Source of the DNA: Hansfordia pulvinata
Taxonomy: Eukaryota; Ascomycota; Sordariomycetes; Xylariales
Direction: 5' to 3'
DNA length: 64,000 bases
Assembly (NCBI GenBank): GCA_006538405.1
Contig: BJKQ01000001.1
Span: 1,364,001-1,428,000, forward strand
The notes below the pieces were generated by a model that was not told where the DNA came from, searched no databases, and was given only the letters and a program-made list of their open reading frames with translations. Position 1 is the stretch's first letter, and each line of letters opens with the position of its first letter. Below are positions 12,201 through 24,253 of this stretch, in pieces. A program made the position numbers and the translations under genes.

Positions 12201-13514
12201 TACCTATCTCACCTGTCTGTTTGTGTGCCTCGCTCGCCTCCCGACCTGCTGCGTACCTACACATGTGTCTGGTGTCATCCATTGCACATGACCTGCTCTG
12301 CTAATTCTGGGATTGCACGACGCCTCGCCTGCTCGTGACAGACCAGTGCGGCATCGACTTACCACGGCGAGCCCTTACATCCATTGGGTGCCTCTCCCAC
12401 ATCATCCATCTTACCTGTACCTGGCTTACCGTACCCATATCTACGTACATACCTTACCCGTACCTGTCCGCCTCCCTCCGGGCCGCCTGCCTACCAGGAG
12501 GTACATGAACGGGCGCGCCGTGGGCCTGACCTGACCCGGCCCGGCCTCACCTTCCTCACCCCCGGCCGCCTGCTTGCCCAAGTAGAGGGAAGGTACTCCG
12601 GCTACTACATGTAGCCTGCGGACCGACTCGGATTCCCAGGCCCCGGCTCGTCTGTCCCCCCCCCCACCACCACCACCATCAGCAGCAGCAGCAGCAGCAC
12701 CACCACCACCACCACTTCACTCAATACACTCCCCCCCCCCCCCCCCCCCCCCTCCCCGCCGGCCCAGCCCAGCCCAAGCCCCAGGCTTGCTTGTCTACCT
12801 GTTTCAGCTCCTTCTCCCCTCTGGCTCTGGGCCTTTTCACCCTCCGACATCCATCCATCTACATCTCTATTTGCTTACCACCTCTTGCGTGGCACCTGCA
12901 GCTTCAACAAGAGCTTGCTTTCTCCTTGCTCTGCTCTGCTCTGCTCTGCTCTCCGCCTGACGCCCACTGGATAGCCTCTCGCGCCAATTTCCCAGGCGCC
13001 CTCTACGACAGCGTCGCCGCCGGTCCCCGACGCACCTACCTACCCGTCTAAGTGCCTGTTCGGGCATCTCATTTCCCAGTATCGTCTATCGCCCACCTTC
13101 GCATACCTTATCGCCCGGCTGCACGCCCGTCCGCCCAGTACGATTACGATACTACAGTACGACACGATACGGGACGACACAGTACAATACGATAGACACA
13201 GATTCACTGTCGCCAGTATACACAACGACGCAGTACAGTACCTACCTAAGCAGTCTGGTTCAGCAAGACACGATACAGTGCGATACCTCGACACGGAGGA
13301 TTAGAATACAGCCACGCAAGAACGATACGACACAGCTCAGCACAGCAAAGTACGGCACGATCTGATCCGGTGCAGCACTCAGACGCCCCACGACGGCTTC
13401 AACGGCGCTGCGACACGATCCGCCAAGCCGACCGAGTCGACCAGCCCGCCTGGAATCAATCAATCAACTACATCCCGCGAGCTCTGCGACCGGCGGGGTC
13501 GACAATAGCCCAAG

Positions 13515-15391
13515 ATGCCGCCACGATCGTCACTGACATCGTCTTTCTCCATTACCGACTCGAACAACGAGGTCGTCTGCCCCCTCCGCAACCAGGACGG
13601 ATCCCATTGCCGCAAGCGATGCATTGGTGTAAGTCGTTTCCACCCCCGGTTCAATTCGGGCCTCAGCTCGGCCTGATCCCGTTGCATATCCCGTCTCCCA
13701 TGCAAGATCCCCCCTTTCGCAGCCCTCGAGAACAGGGCGATTTGCACTCCAGAGCACTGCCAAGTCAAAGTTGGGCTTCTCTCGAACGCCAGGGTGCATT
13801 GCCACAAGGCGTTCAGTCTGCGGAGCATGCAACGCGCGCGCTCATAGAACGCAATGAACCCTGCGTAGGCCCCCGGCATCGAGCATTGCGCGCAGACGAT
13901 GGGGCCGGGAAGGCGGGAGCAGACCAACAGCCGCAGTACAGAAGATCACACTGCAATGCAGGCACACCGCAGGCGCATGAACTCCCTGTCAATAATCTGC
14001 TCGTAATCTGACCTTATTTTTGCCAACAGGAAAAGAGATACCGCTCAATGCAAGAGCACATCCGCCGCGCGCACCCAGAGCACTACATTTCCAAGCTGCC
14101 GGCAACCGAGGAGAGTTTTCTGCTCATGATCAATACCCCGCCTTCAGAGCGCAGCCAGAACCAGCAATCGGCGCCGCCGTCTTCATCCCCGCAAGCAAAC
14201 CGTAGCCTTCCCGCAGGGCCTCTGGAGCAGCACAGAGGCCCGCCTGAACGCTCAGGCTTCCTTCGCGATGCGTCCAGCGCCCCCGGCACCCCTAGGCAGA
14301 CCGATGACTACGGCGGTTCGCTGCTGCCGGCTGCCAGCGCTGCCGCCGCATTGGCTCAACTCGGCCAGAACCCTCCGCGCGTGGAGCGTATAGAGTCCGA
14401 GTGGGAAAGGGACACGGAGGCAGTGCGTCTCAATCCTCGTATCTCGAAATTGCCTACTGACTCAAACTCGTTCCAGGGCTGGCATTCGGACGCAGAAGCC
14501 AGGCGGCTTCCCAGAAGTTCAATCGAGCTGCCACCAATACAGCTTAACAACGAGCATGGCCGCGGACAGCTTCCAGGTGTGGATGTAGGCGGGTCGCGTA
14601 GGGAGCTGCTGCCCTCAATCCTCTCCAACTCGCCTCCAGGCCGCTCTTCCACACTGCCGCCTCTGCAACGGACGTTGGGACCCACGAGGCCTAGGAAACA
14701 GTCCATCACCAAGCGCGGCCACAAGAAACAAAAGTCTAAGGGATCTGCGGCTGATTGGTTGCGCAAGATTCAAAACCAGGACCGGCTCTACCCTGGAGGC
14801 CATGACCGCAAGGCCTACTCTGTTGAACCCTCGTCTGACTACGGCAAGAGGTGGGAAGACCTCATCGATGCCGCCGCCTCGGCAACCGAGGACATCGATG
14901 AGGACAGGACTCCTGTAAGACATTCATCCTCCTTCGGCTCGAACACCCGCCAACTCACAGCCCAGGTTCCCCAATCTCCTGTGTCAGTTCACCGGGCTTC
15001 TCTACCCCCTCTCCCCCACCAGGCCTTCCACGGCTACCAGGCTTCCCCTTTACAACAGGCGTTGACGCCACCGCCTTACTCTCATGGCCCGGAGCCATTC
15101 CCCTCGGTTGAGAGCGGCGAGAGCGGCGAGAACTTCCACATCGGTTCCAATGGGCTATCGGACTCGTCTCCCAGCTACTCCGCCCAGGACGTTCAGATCT
15201 ACTGCGCTGCTTGCCAAAGGTCGTCTCGTCTCAAGGAGTCCTACGCCTGCACTGAGTGCATATCCGGTCTGTGCCGGGGTTGCGTCAATATTCTTCTCGA
15301 AGAGCAGGGCTCCCACAGAAAGTGTCCTCGCTGTGCCACTATCGGTGGCAAGTTCAAGCCTTTCCAGCTCGAGGTCCGATATACGTCGTGA
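13515..15391 (+). CDS. Conserved fungal protein with Cys-rich motifs at both ends
   Basis: Two exons: 13515-13628 (38 codons) and 14030-15391. The intron is 401 bases, with donor GTAAGT and acceptor CAACAG. The protein is 491 aa. The N-terminus begins MPPRSSLTSSFSITD and has a C2H2-like element (C..C..C then QEHIRRAH) spanning the splice junction, followed by the well-conserved-looking HPEHYISKLPATEESF segment. The middle is long, Ser/Pro-rich and probably disordered, with a basic patch (KRGHKKQKSKG) and DWLRKIQNQDRLYPGG. The C-terminus has four CxxC pairs (YCAACQ, CTEC, CRGC, CPRC), a RING- or treble-clef-like zinc site. Probably nuclear or a ubiquitin-type adaptor, but that is inference. 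The exon 1 reading is supported by exact splice phase. No gene symbol is recognised. Confidence 0.8.
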
Positions 15392-17488
15392 TGCGGCCAG
15401 GCCTCTTGCTCCAGCTGTGCACCAGATGGTAACTGGTCACCGACCTCTCGCTGGCTACCACATATTTCCCACTCATCGAACCGGTGTCAGCCAACAAAGC
15501 TCAGCGAAGCTATGATCAATCCTGCTCTACGTCATGCTGGGCTCACAACGTGCTGCTCATGAAGGGCGATCATATATCGCCATTTGCGCCATGTCAGATG
15601 AGCATCGCTCGGCATCTATCACCTCCTTGGCCCAAACTCAAGGGGTGTGTATGGATTCGAGATGCCGCAACCCAATGTCTTGGCGGAGAGGACTGTGCGA
15701 GCAATAGTCGCACCTGGGATCTCTGGCCACTTCCTGACCATTACTCGGCATCGCAGATTCAGCGATTATCTCCTGTGTTGATCTTCCAAGAGCGCAATTC
15801 CCTTCTCGGCTCTCATTAGAGATGCAAGCATTTTAATGCATGCATTACCTCCTTCCACCTTTGTCGCATGGGCCGTCCTTCCAATTTGGAGTATTTGATT
15901 TATGGCATGGCGGCGTTTCCACATGATTTCAGAAGATGGAGTTTTGTCAATGGGGGCTGGCACCGCCCCGCTGGTTTGAAGGACGAATCGAGCGGCAGTT
16001 GACTGGTTTTTTTTTTTTTTTTTTCTTGATTTCGAAGCGACGATGGGAAGCGGCGATGCTTTTGGATATGTTGCGCAGTGCTTTCCTTCCATTCTGATCG
16101 GCGCGGTTCCGTCGTATCCCTCCAGCAAGAAGGCCTTTCCTCTCCTTTTCGGGCCTTGTCTGGTTACACAGGGACTTCCACATCTACAGCTTTCTTTCTT
16201 ATGGCACGACATGGCCGACCCGGGGAAAGAATATCGGCGCATATGACGAAATGAGGGATTGATACAAGTCTTCCAAGGGAAAGACTGGGAAGAATATTAT
16301 AGACACGCGAGGGCACATGAGGCTCACGCCGCCCCCTCTGCCACCACTGGCCGCCTGCCACGCCCCGCCCCGCCGCGCTCGTCGTTCTAGGGGATGGAGC
16401 TTCAACACAGGCAAGGCGGCTAAATCGAAACGCGAGCTGCGCGGCAAGGTACAAGGCCTGGTTAAGGCAAACGCCTTGAGGAGCCACATGGCGGCTTCCC
16501 ACTACGCTTTCTGTGCTGAGAAGATTCCGGAGCACAACGATGGTCTCCAAATTGCTGATACCAAAGTCCGATTCTGGTTGTTGCCCGCCACTTACGGCAC
16601 ACACCGGGTTATTGGTTTTGACGACACAGCTCACGCACGATAGATGGCTTTTTTTTTCCTTACGCTTTCTCGCAGTCACTGGGACTCGTTACGATACGAT
16701 GATGGTTCAATTGCCGGCTTTCTGTTTTCGTTTTCTACTGGGCTACTGGGCTTCCGACCACCACTCACGGGTCGTTGATTTGATTTCGAATGGGACGGAG
16801 TTTTGTTGTTGATTGGCTTTTCCAACACTGGCACATCTTGTTGTGAAGGATTGTAATTTGGGCTCGCGCGCGCCTTCGAGCCTGCGCGACCGCGTTGATG
16901 TATGCATACCGCACATATGCTTTGAGAAGTCCCTGCTTTATATACATGCAATCCAACGATATATATCATCAACCCCAGGTACTCAGCGATAAGGTGCCGT
17001 TCGTGAAACTATGAACTTGGAGATTGCCCTCCCGCCAAGTCCAATCCCGAAAAGCCCGGGCACTGTGAGTCGCGTGGGCATGCGAAGAGGACCACGCTCT
17101 CGCAAGTTGGGAGTCATCATCTATTCCCGTGGAAACACCCAAGGGCCGCACCGTAGAGGCGAGGTCCATGTATGGGGATCTGGTCGCTGGAAAGATTGCG
17201 TACCTGCGAGAGCATGAACGCAGTCGCGCGTTGAACGCAACAGCCCAGTCATTGAGATCGCAACTTGGCGCGAACCGATGAAACCCGCATCTGGGCCGAG
17301 GCAAATCGAGTAATGACCCTATTTGGGGGTGGAAAGCCGGATCAGTTTCATGCTGACATCTCTCATCACTCGTCTCGCTAAAAATTGTCGAATCAGTAGC
17401 CCTTCCCTCTAAAGACGTCTGCCGGTGTCCACCAGACGACGGGACGAGCTAGAAACCGGGACACCGCAGGGGAGGCGGGGAGGAAGGA
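15392..17488. other. Intergenic region between convergent genes
   Basis: 2.1 kb containing the 3' ends of the genes on both sides. Open frames here are short and lack conserved motifs. An 18-base T run lies at about 16007-16024. Nothing further is recognised. Confidence 0.6.
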
Positions 17489-18944
17489 TCACCGCCGCCC
17501 GGCCTCGCGCTTCCTCTCCTTCTCCTTCTCGAGCAGGATGTCGCGCATGGCGGCGCGCTGGTTGCGGCTGCCGCCGAGCTTGGGCCCGCGCAGAATCTCC
17601 TCGTTGCGCTTCTTCTTCTCCTCGATGGCCTGCCTGGTCTTGGGAGGGGCGTTGATGGCGGCGCGCCGCCGGCTCTGGCGCGCCGCGATGGCTTCCATGA
17701 ACTCGCGCCGGAAGTTCTCGGCCACCCGGTCATCGCCCGCCAGCCACTCTTCCTCATCGTCGCCGCCCTCGGCGTCCTTTTCGTGGCGGGCGCCGCTGGG
17801 CCCGGGCTGACCTGCCGATACGTCCGGGTTGTCGTAGACGTCCACTGCAGAGACGGGGAGGTGGTCAGCTGAGGCTTTTTCTCTCGGAAGACGGGGGAAC
17901 CGGCAAGGTCGCATGTATGCTTACGTCTGTTCTCATGCAGGAGAGCCTCGACCATTTGGTCTCTTTTGATGTCGTCACTGCCCCTCCGATTCCTCGGCCG
18001 CCAGGGCTTTCCATCCTTGCCGAGCCTGACCTTCTTCGGGGGCTTCCCAGAGGTGTCCTCCTCTTCCTCGACGGCCTCACCCAGCAATTTGCGTGTGGCG
18101 CGGTCGGTAAGAGCTTTATTGCGGCTGCGAACCTCGTCGCCGAGATCAATCTCCATCAGCTTGCCCTGCAGCGCTCTATGCTTCTCGGAAGGTGCACGTT
18201 CGGGGCCTGCATTCGCGGGGGCGGCGGTCGTCCGCCAACTGGACGAGGGGTCGTCTGAAGGTTGAGTCGTAGCAGCTGTTGTAGTGCCGGAATCTGTCTC
18301 AAGCGAGGACGCCGCGGTGGTGGAGTGCCGCTTGGCCAGCTCGGATTCTATGTATTCCATCCTTGCTCCATCAGTACGCGTCCGGGGAGGTGGGCAAGGG
18401 GCAGTGGGTCAGAAACGGCTTACATGTGCTTGTTGACCAGCTCCCCAGTCAGGCCAGTCTGGGGAGCAAAGCGGCGGGCAGTGACGGCAGCGGCGTTGGC
18501 CGAGGCGTCGTCCGCGCGGTGCGCTTCCTCGCGGATCATCAGCTCGAGGGCATCGGAGGGATTGGCCGGAGCGTCAGGGCGGGAAGGGCCATCGGCTCCA
18601 AATGTGACACCCCGGAGTTTTGCCTTGCGCGCGTTGCGCCGGCGCAGAGCCTCGACTACAGATAGACCCTGCCTGTCATCATCGTCGCTGTCGGCGCCGT
18701 TTGTCGTTGCGCCCAGAGGTGGGGAGGTCGGATTTGGTTGCGGAGAGGCCGAGGATTGATCGGACTGGGGCACTGGTAGCCGCGACTCCGACTCTGCGGG
18801 CTTCTGCGTCTCGTTGCTGTCGGCGGCGCTGCTGGAGGCGATAGGGGTGCTGGCATCGTTGTCGGTCGATGGCTTCTGCCTGTAGGCCTTGCGCTTCTTG
18901 CCGCGGAACACCACCTGAGGTTCAGGGGCCGCGGGCGAGTCCAT
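17489..18944 (-). CDS. Tls1 / C9orf78 (HCA59) family protein
   Basis: Three exons: 18424-18944, 17925-18361 and 17844-17489. The introns are 62 and 80 bases and the phases close to give 437 aa. The N-terminus has the VVFRGKKRKAYRQ opening. After an acidic Ser-rich stretch come LSVVEALRRRNARKAKLRGV, FAPQTGLTGELVNKHMMEYI and ESELAKRH. Further on are WRPRNRRGSDDIKRDQMVEA, HENRLDVYDNPD across the second junction, and a basic coiled C-terminus. This order matches the hepatocellular carcinoma-associated antigen 59 family. Its members are S. pombe Tls1, which acts in splicing and telomeric silencing, and human C9orf78, which binds the spliceosomal helicase Brr2. A nuclear role in pre-mRNA splicing is expected from the family. 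Confidence 0.88.
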
Positions 18945-19614
18945 GTCGGACGTCTGGTCTCGTGGTTGGCAGCTGCCGGGTTGGCTCTCGAATGGGGGCT
19001 GGTCTGCGGATTTGGGACGGCTTCTTTCGGCTCCGATGGCGCGCGATAGAGCGAGTCGGGCGTAGCGAATGATGTTGTGTCGGGTGTTGGGTTTATGTAC
19101 AGGGTGATGGAGAGTGGAGAGCGGGTGGTCGGTCGTTCAGCGGCTTATTAGGCGTTGCGCGTGAGTTGGATCCATGGATGCGATTACCCGCGTAGGTAGC
19201 GCAGGCCCAGGTAAGTAAGTACCTACGTACCTCTTGCCGAGCCCGCAGGCGGGACATCCAGTCCGAGTGCCAGAGCCCGAGGTCCCTTGGGCGGAACTAC
19301 AGCACTGTATCTCCAGTGGATCAGGTGCCTGACTGGGGGGATCACAGCGGACATTGGATGACACTGGGGGCCATCCACCGCCCTGGAGATGCCTCGGATG
19401 GAAGGGCTACGGGACGCACTGGGCGGCTAAGCTAGGTACCTCTCGTACTTGGTGGTCAGCTCCCCTTCCGATCGTGGCGAAGGCACGAATGGCTGCTGCT
19501 TGGCCCTCGTCCCCCACTGGGGAGACTTGCATGCCCCTACCACAGCTTCCACTCCACGCTCCAAGCCTCAAACGAACGAACGACGATCCAGAGTCCAAAG
19601 CACCCGCCGTCACG
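18945..19614. other. Divergent intergenic region
   Basis: 670 bases between the minus-strand Tls1-family start and the plus-strand acylphosphatase start, so it probably carries both promoters. TAGGTA/TACCTA words occur at about 19191-19230. No other gene is seen. Confidence 0.6.
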
Positions 19615-20157
19615 ATGCCGCAAAGAGTGTGTGTCTCGATCCCTGGGCCTCGCACACAAGCTGATCTCTATGGTTGCTAGGTTTTCTTCCGGGTCCATGG
19701 GCGCGTTCAAGGTACGCTTCCACGTCGATGGCTGGGGGCAGTCTATCTTGCTGCCCCTCCGCCCGCAGAGCGCCCGCTGCTAAGGTCGATGCGCTGACGT
19801 CACGGCCAATGCCCTTCACACAGGCGTCAACTTCCGCAATTACACGCAGCGCAAGGCCACCGAGCACAGCATCACGGGATGGTGTCGGAACACGGCGGAT
19901 GAAAAGGTAAGCTGGCTGGCTGGCCAGAATCCCTCTGCGGCCTCCCCTCGACCGTTGACCCGTTGAGCAATTAGTTAGCACTAAAGATCTGACTCCGTAT
20001 TCGGTAGGTCGAGGGTGAGGCCCAGGGCGACCAGCAGTCCCTCGACACCTTCTTCGGCGCCGTCGAGCAGGGCCCGCCCGCTTCTTCGGTCCAGAAGCTG
20101 GACAGGGAAGATCGAGACACGGTAGATGGCGAGACTCTATTTCATGTGCGACGATGA
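19615..20157 (+). CDS. Acylphosphatase
   Basis: Four exons: 19615-19626 (12 bases, MPQR), 19681-19711 (31 bases), 19824-19906 and 20008-20157. Phases close exactly to a 91-aa product, the normal length for the family. The reconstructed N-terminus reads MPQRVFFRVHGRVQGVNFR, carrying the acylphosphatase signature with the phosphate-binding loop and catalytic Arg. GWCRNTADEKVEGEAQGD follows, with the catalytic Asn, and the protein ends in LFHVRR. It hydrolyses carboxyl-phosphate bonds such as acetyl or 1,3-bisphosphoglyceryl phosphate in the cytosol. The small exons mean no single frame shows the gene. Donors are GTGTGT, GTACGC and GTAAGC; a GCTGAT branch-like site precedes the first acceptor. 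Confidence 0.9.
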
Positions 20158-20781
20158 AGACGGAACATCAGATTGGTCGGACCGGCCCTCCCGTCGCGAA
20201 GAGACGGCCATTCTTGCGGCCATACCACTCGCAAACGAGTTAGCATCATTTGCATTGGGTCCAAGTACCTATCCTTGACTGGAGAGAAAGAATGAAATGG
20301 TTATACCTACCATCCATTGCTCGCTTAATCACCCAAATTACGCCGTGAAATCGGATCGAGTACGATTCGATCGTCGTTGAGACGATCTGCCACCCACTAC
20401 ACGCCAATAACCTTGCGGGGCACTTACTTTCTCAGCGACGAGTGCAGACCTTGTAAGTCCACGTCCACCCCACTAAATTTTCCATCTACAACGACCACCC
20501 CGGGCTAGAAAGCTGCGACCTCCGACTTCACCTCCGCGACAGCTCAGCACCCGGGATTCTGCGCGCACAGCGGCAAGCGCGCATGCTCTGCGCCCTTTGA
20601 CTAGGTACGTGGCGTGATCAGAGCCGTCTGTCAGTGGGCAACCGGCGGCGCCCGTCTGCCGCCAATTACGACAGAGCACCGAAAGAGGTCCTTCGCGCTG
20701 TCGCATGGGATCCTAGTCTACCTATTCAGGCGAGCGGAGTGATGAGCGCCGCAGCGCTCGCCTAGCCTCCTCGACGACAGA
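20158..20781. other. Intergenic region
   Basis: 624 bases between two plus-strand genes, taken as the acylphosphatase 3' end and the Tfc6 promoter. No motif stands out. Confidence 0.5.
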
Positions 20782-23272
20782 ATGCGGCTGAGACAGAGCA
20801 ATCGCAACAAGTCCTACCGTCCTCAGGACCTGAATCTTGGTTTGGGCTCATCTGACGAAGATGAGAGCCCCGCCGTGACGGACAAGAACGACCTCAGAGA
20901 TGGCGGCTTCGTGGGCGACGATGCTGTGGAAGAAGAGCAAGAGGACGACGACGAGGCTGGTGAAGACACCGACGAGACCGCCGCGAGCGATTCAGCCCCC
21001 AACGTGGCTTTGCCAGTGCCGGCTCCCTCCAGAGCGCCGCGCAACAGGAAATCCGGCGGCGCGCCACCTCCCATCTCAACAAAGCCACTTGGATTTGTGC
21101 AAGAGTATCCAGCAGACCCGACGGCCAAGTGGACGCGGACGTACCCCGGCCCTGTAAAGCGCTGGAACCGCATCCTGCAGCTGACCCGATACTGGTTCGG
21201 CGAAAAAGAAGATTACCTCGCCATTGTCGACGAGTTCTTCCACCTCTGGTGGCATCACCAAACCCTGCCCCCGAGGCTGACCTCCAAACCCCACATCACA
21301 CTCGCTCAGAATCCATGGAAGCCCACCGGCTTCCTGGCTGGCCAGCAGGAAAGGCTGTCCGCATGGCGCGCGCGCTACATGTCCAACGAGGGCCAGCATC
21401 AGGCTTCTGACCTGATAGACGAAAACCGAGCGTACGGCGAATTCTTTCCGAAAACCAGCGGCAACCTAAACGTCTTCATAGGACATCCTGCTTCTCAACA
21501 ACGCCTTGGAATGCAACAGGGCGTGTGTCTCCCATTGTCCGCGACTGGTGAGCCCTTGGGTGCCGACAATCCAGCTGAGAGTGCGAGCAGTGGCTGGCTC
21601 ATGGATGTCGGTGGCATCGTCATGTCCATGGGGTGGGCGCCATCTGCGGGGACTCCTCATCAGCTGCTGGCCATGTCGGTCATCCCGTTTTCGGATCAGC
21701 AATATCGTGCCGACGCTTCCCAAGTCCCCGGGAGTCCGAAAAACAAGATGGCGCAGTTCAGATCTGGAAATTCCACTTTGGCGGCAACGGACACGGCGCC
21801 TCTTCGACAACTCGGCAAGCCCCCGGCCTGGCTCACACTCTGTGTTCCTCTTGGGGGCGTGCCATCAAGCTGAGATGGTGTCCAGTTGCCGTTCCGGATG
21901 CTGACTGCCTCGGAATTCTTGCGGTGCTGTACGGAGATCGCAGGATCAGAGTCTTTGACATCAGGAATCAGCAGGACTTCACATTCGGTACGTATTGACG
22001 CTTCTCATTCCGATTGTCTTTCCGTCCACCCTGAGTTAGCTTGTACTAAGGGCCCAGCAGAGGAGGTCCACGTCCCTCTCGCCATCATCGTGCCTCCACC
22101 AGAAGACACAGTTGAGATATCTGCCTTTACCTGGATCAACTTGAACCGGATTGCCGCCGGACATACGGACGGCACCGTCACGGTGTGGTCGGTCTACCCG
22201 TGCCAGCCGCTCCAGAGACACCCCGTGCACATGAGCACCATCATGGACATCAGCTCCGGGTACCCCTCGCAGCCCTTCGTGGTGGCCACGAACCCGATGG
22301 GGGGCGTGTCCACCCTGACCGACCTGGGCCGCCCCACGGGAGAGACCTCCTGCAACCCGAACCTCAGCGTGTGCATGCAGCAGGGGCTCCTCTGCTGGAG
22401 CGAGCTCATGGGCGGGCACGTGTCGGTGTGGCCGTCGGCGTTCGCCGGTAACTCGCAGATCAGCTTCAGTCAGTCGCGGGTGTTCCCCCAGGCGCGGCAG
22501 ATCATGGTGCTCGACAGCCCGCCGACGTGCCTCGACGTGGGCGTCTGCCACCCGTTCGTCATGGTCGGGACCGCGGACGGCTCGGTCTGGGTCTGCAACG
22601 TCTTCCGGAGGGTGTACTACTACAGGGAGAGGACGTCGAAGCTGAGGGTGTTCCAGCACGAGTACCGGGCGCCGCCTCCTCCCGAGGAAGCGGCCCCGGA
22701 GGGCGGGCCCCGCGGCAGCCAGGGCAAGCGCGACGGCGGTGCCCCGCTCCGCCGCGGGGCCTGCCGCCTGCTCAGCGGCTTCCTGCCCGAGGTCAACAAC
22801 AACCCAAGACGGCCAACAGGGTCAAGACGTACCTGAAGAACCTGGAGGACAAGCGGGCCAGCAAGAAGGGCAGCAAAGGCGGCGGCAGGTCGGGCAAGGT
22901 GAACAAGATGGCCGATCTGGACGACAGCGAGGACGAGGACGACGACGATGACGAAGACGACGAGAACCAGCCGGCCGACGCGATGATGATGGACGGCGGC
23001 GGTGGCGGCGGCGGGGACGGGGCCGAGGACTCGGCGATCCCGAGCCCATCGTCATCCACGACAGCCAGACGCGCATCACGGCCGTGGCCTGGAACCCCAA
23101 CGTCGATTTCAGCTGGTGGGCGGCCGCCGCCATGGGCTCGGGCCTGGTCAGGGTCATGGACCTGGGCGTGGACGACGGCGGCGGCGCCGCCGCGGGGGCG
23201 TCGGCGGCCAAGAACAACAACAACAACACCGGTGGCCCCTCGTCGGAGGACGAGTCGATGGGCGACGACTGA
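20782..23272 (+). CDS. TFIIIC subunit Tfc6-like (WD40) protein, with three apparent frameshifts
   Basis: Two exons: 20782-21987 and 22058-23272 (70-base intron, GTACGT..CCCAG). The N-terminus has MRLRQSNRNKSY and acidic tracts. Then come GFVQEYPADPTAKWTRTYPG and WLMDVGGIVMSMGWAP, followed by WD-like blades: GAVQIWKFHFGG, RRIRVFDIRNQQDF, AFTWINLNRIAAGHTDGTV and AVAWNPNVDFSWWAAAA. This matches fungal Tfc6 (yeast TFC6, S. pombe sfc6), which binds the B-box of tRNA genes for RNA polymerase III. The conserved frame breaks at three points: an A5 run (21739-21743), a C3 run (22803-22805) and near 23033-23038. Each needs one extra base, and with three bases restored both exons keep the correct splice phase. 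Missing bases in the assembly are more likely than pseudogenisation. Confidence 0.78.
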
Positions 23273-24253
23273 GAAGAGATGCCATGTCTGCCGGCGGGAA
23301 ATAAGGAGGGGGCCCACGCGGCGCCTGTGTCTGCCGGGCCCTCCTGATTTCGCGTTTTTAATAGGCGGCGATCTGTAGCTACTAGGTAGTAGTCAAGGAA
23401 TTACGAGGAAAACTCTTGATCACCAATCTGCGGGACACCGATATGGATCGGCACGCTCTCGTCTCGCGTTGATTCGGGTGGTGTGTCTCGACCGATTCAG
23501 CTGCCCACCTTGAAAGGGGGAGGGGGGCGGCTCACACGCTGCGCTGCAACAGTGTCTTTGTCATGTGCACTCAAAAGTTCCTAATGAGAACAGAAACAAA
23601 TACAACGGCACGGTGCGACGTCGGGATTTCGACGTATCCGTGCTCTGCCGAGTGGACCGACGACGCACAAAGGACTTGCGGGGGCGAGCGCCCAAAGAAA
23701 AGAAAAAAGCAGAATCTCAGCCTCCGCACAGTCGATTAACAAGCTCGCACCAAGGTGAAGATGACCCAAACCGATGCCGTTTTCCGTTCTGGCAAGCGAG
23801 CTTGGATCTTCAACCTCTGAGGCATGCACTGAGACGGTAGACGCGACCCGCAAAAGACTCGGGCTTTGGAGGAGGGGCTGAACGACTGACATCTCGGTTG
23901 TCCCTCCGAAAACGAGAAGCTGGAGAGCGAGCGCCAACCACCGCTTGTCAAGTACACCTGTTCAATAGCGGCCAGAAAACATAGAATGGCGGAAAATAAG
24001 GCAATTTTGATTCTCTGGGCAGGCAAGACTGTCTCACACTCTTCTAGATATCTACGTGAGTTCCTTACAGCCATCAACAGACTCTTCGGGGCCTTCTGGC
24101 GGTGGGTTGGCTGATCTATGTGATCAGCTCCGAATCCCATACGGGCCCTCATCAACTTTGCTTGATCACGCTCCTCTCTCTGCCGCGTACTCAGGACCTT
24201 TTACCGTTTCCCTTTGCTTGGCATATTCATATTCTGCATGCATGAGCCCGCCA
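23273..24253. other. Intergenic region between convergent genes
   Basis: 981 bases, tail-to-tail, with no promoter expected. It is relatively AT-rich. Nothing recognisable. Confidence 0.5.

Larger units (their letters stand above)
1287..13514. other. 12-kb gene-free, repeat-rich intergenic region
   Basis: I see no ORF here with a recognisable domain; the open frames are short and follow low-complexity DNA. The region holds trinucleotide and dinucleotide repeats, G/C/A homopolymers, TAGGTA/TACCTA runs, TACATGTA and TACTCGTA words, and two perfect hairpins near 9.2 kb. The last 1.5 kb (about 12.0-13.5 kb) is pyrimidine-rich (TACC, CATCC, CTCTGC repeats) and probably contains the promoter and a long 5' leader of the gene starting at 13515. 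A 109-codon frame at 5626 is listed separately as a weak candidate. Confidence 0.7.

Noticed and set aside
1287..13514. Transposon or RIP-mutated island
   Set aside because: No transposase or reverse-transcriptase motif, no terminal repeats, and no strong AT bias typical of RIP.
14020..14766. Alternative frames over the Cys-rich protein
   Set aside because: Shadows of the conserved frame; they have no domain and conflict with the supported splice.
22036..22659. Minus-strand 207-codon frame opposite Tfc6
   Set aside because: Composition is His/Val/Arg-rich as expected for the antisense of GC-rich coding DNA, with no motif.
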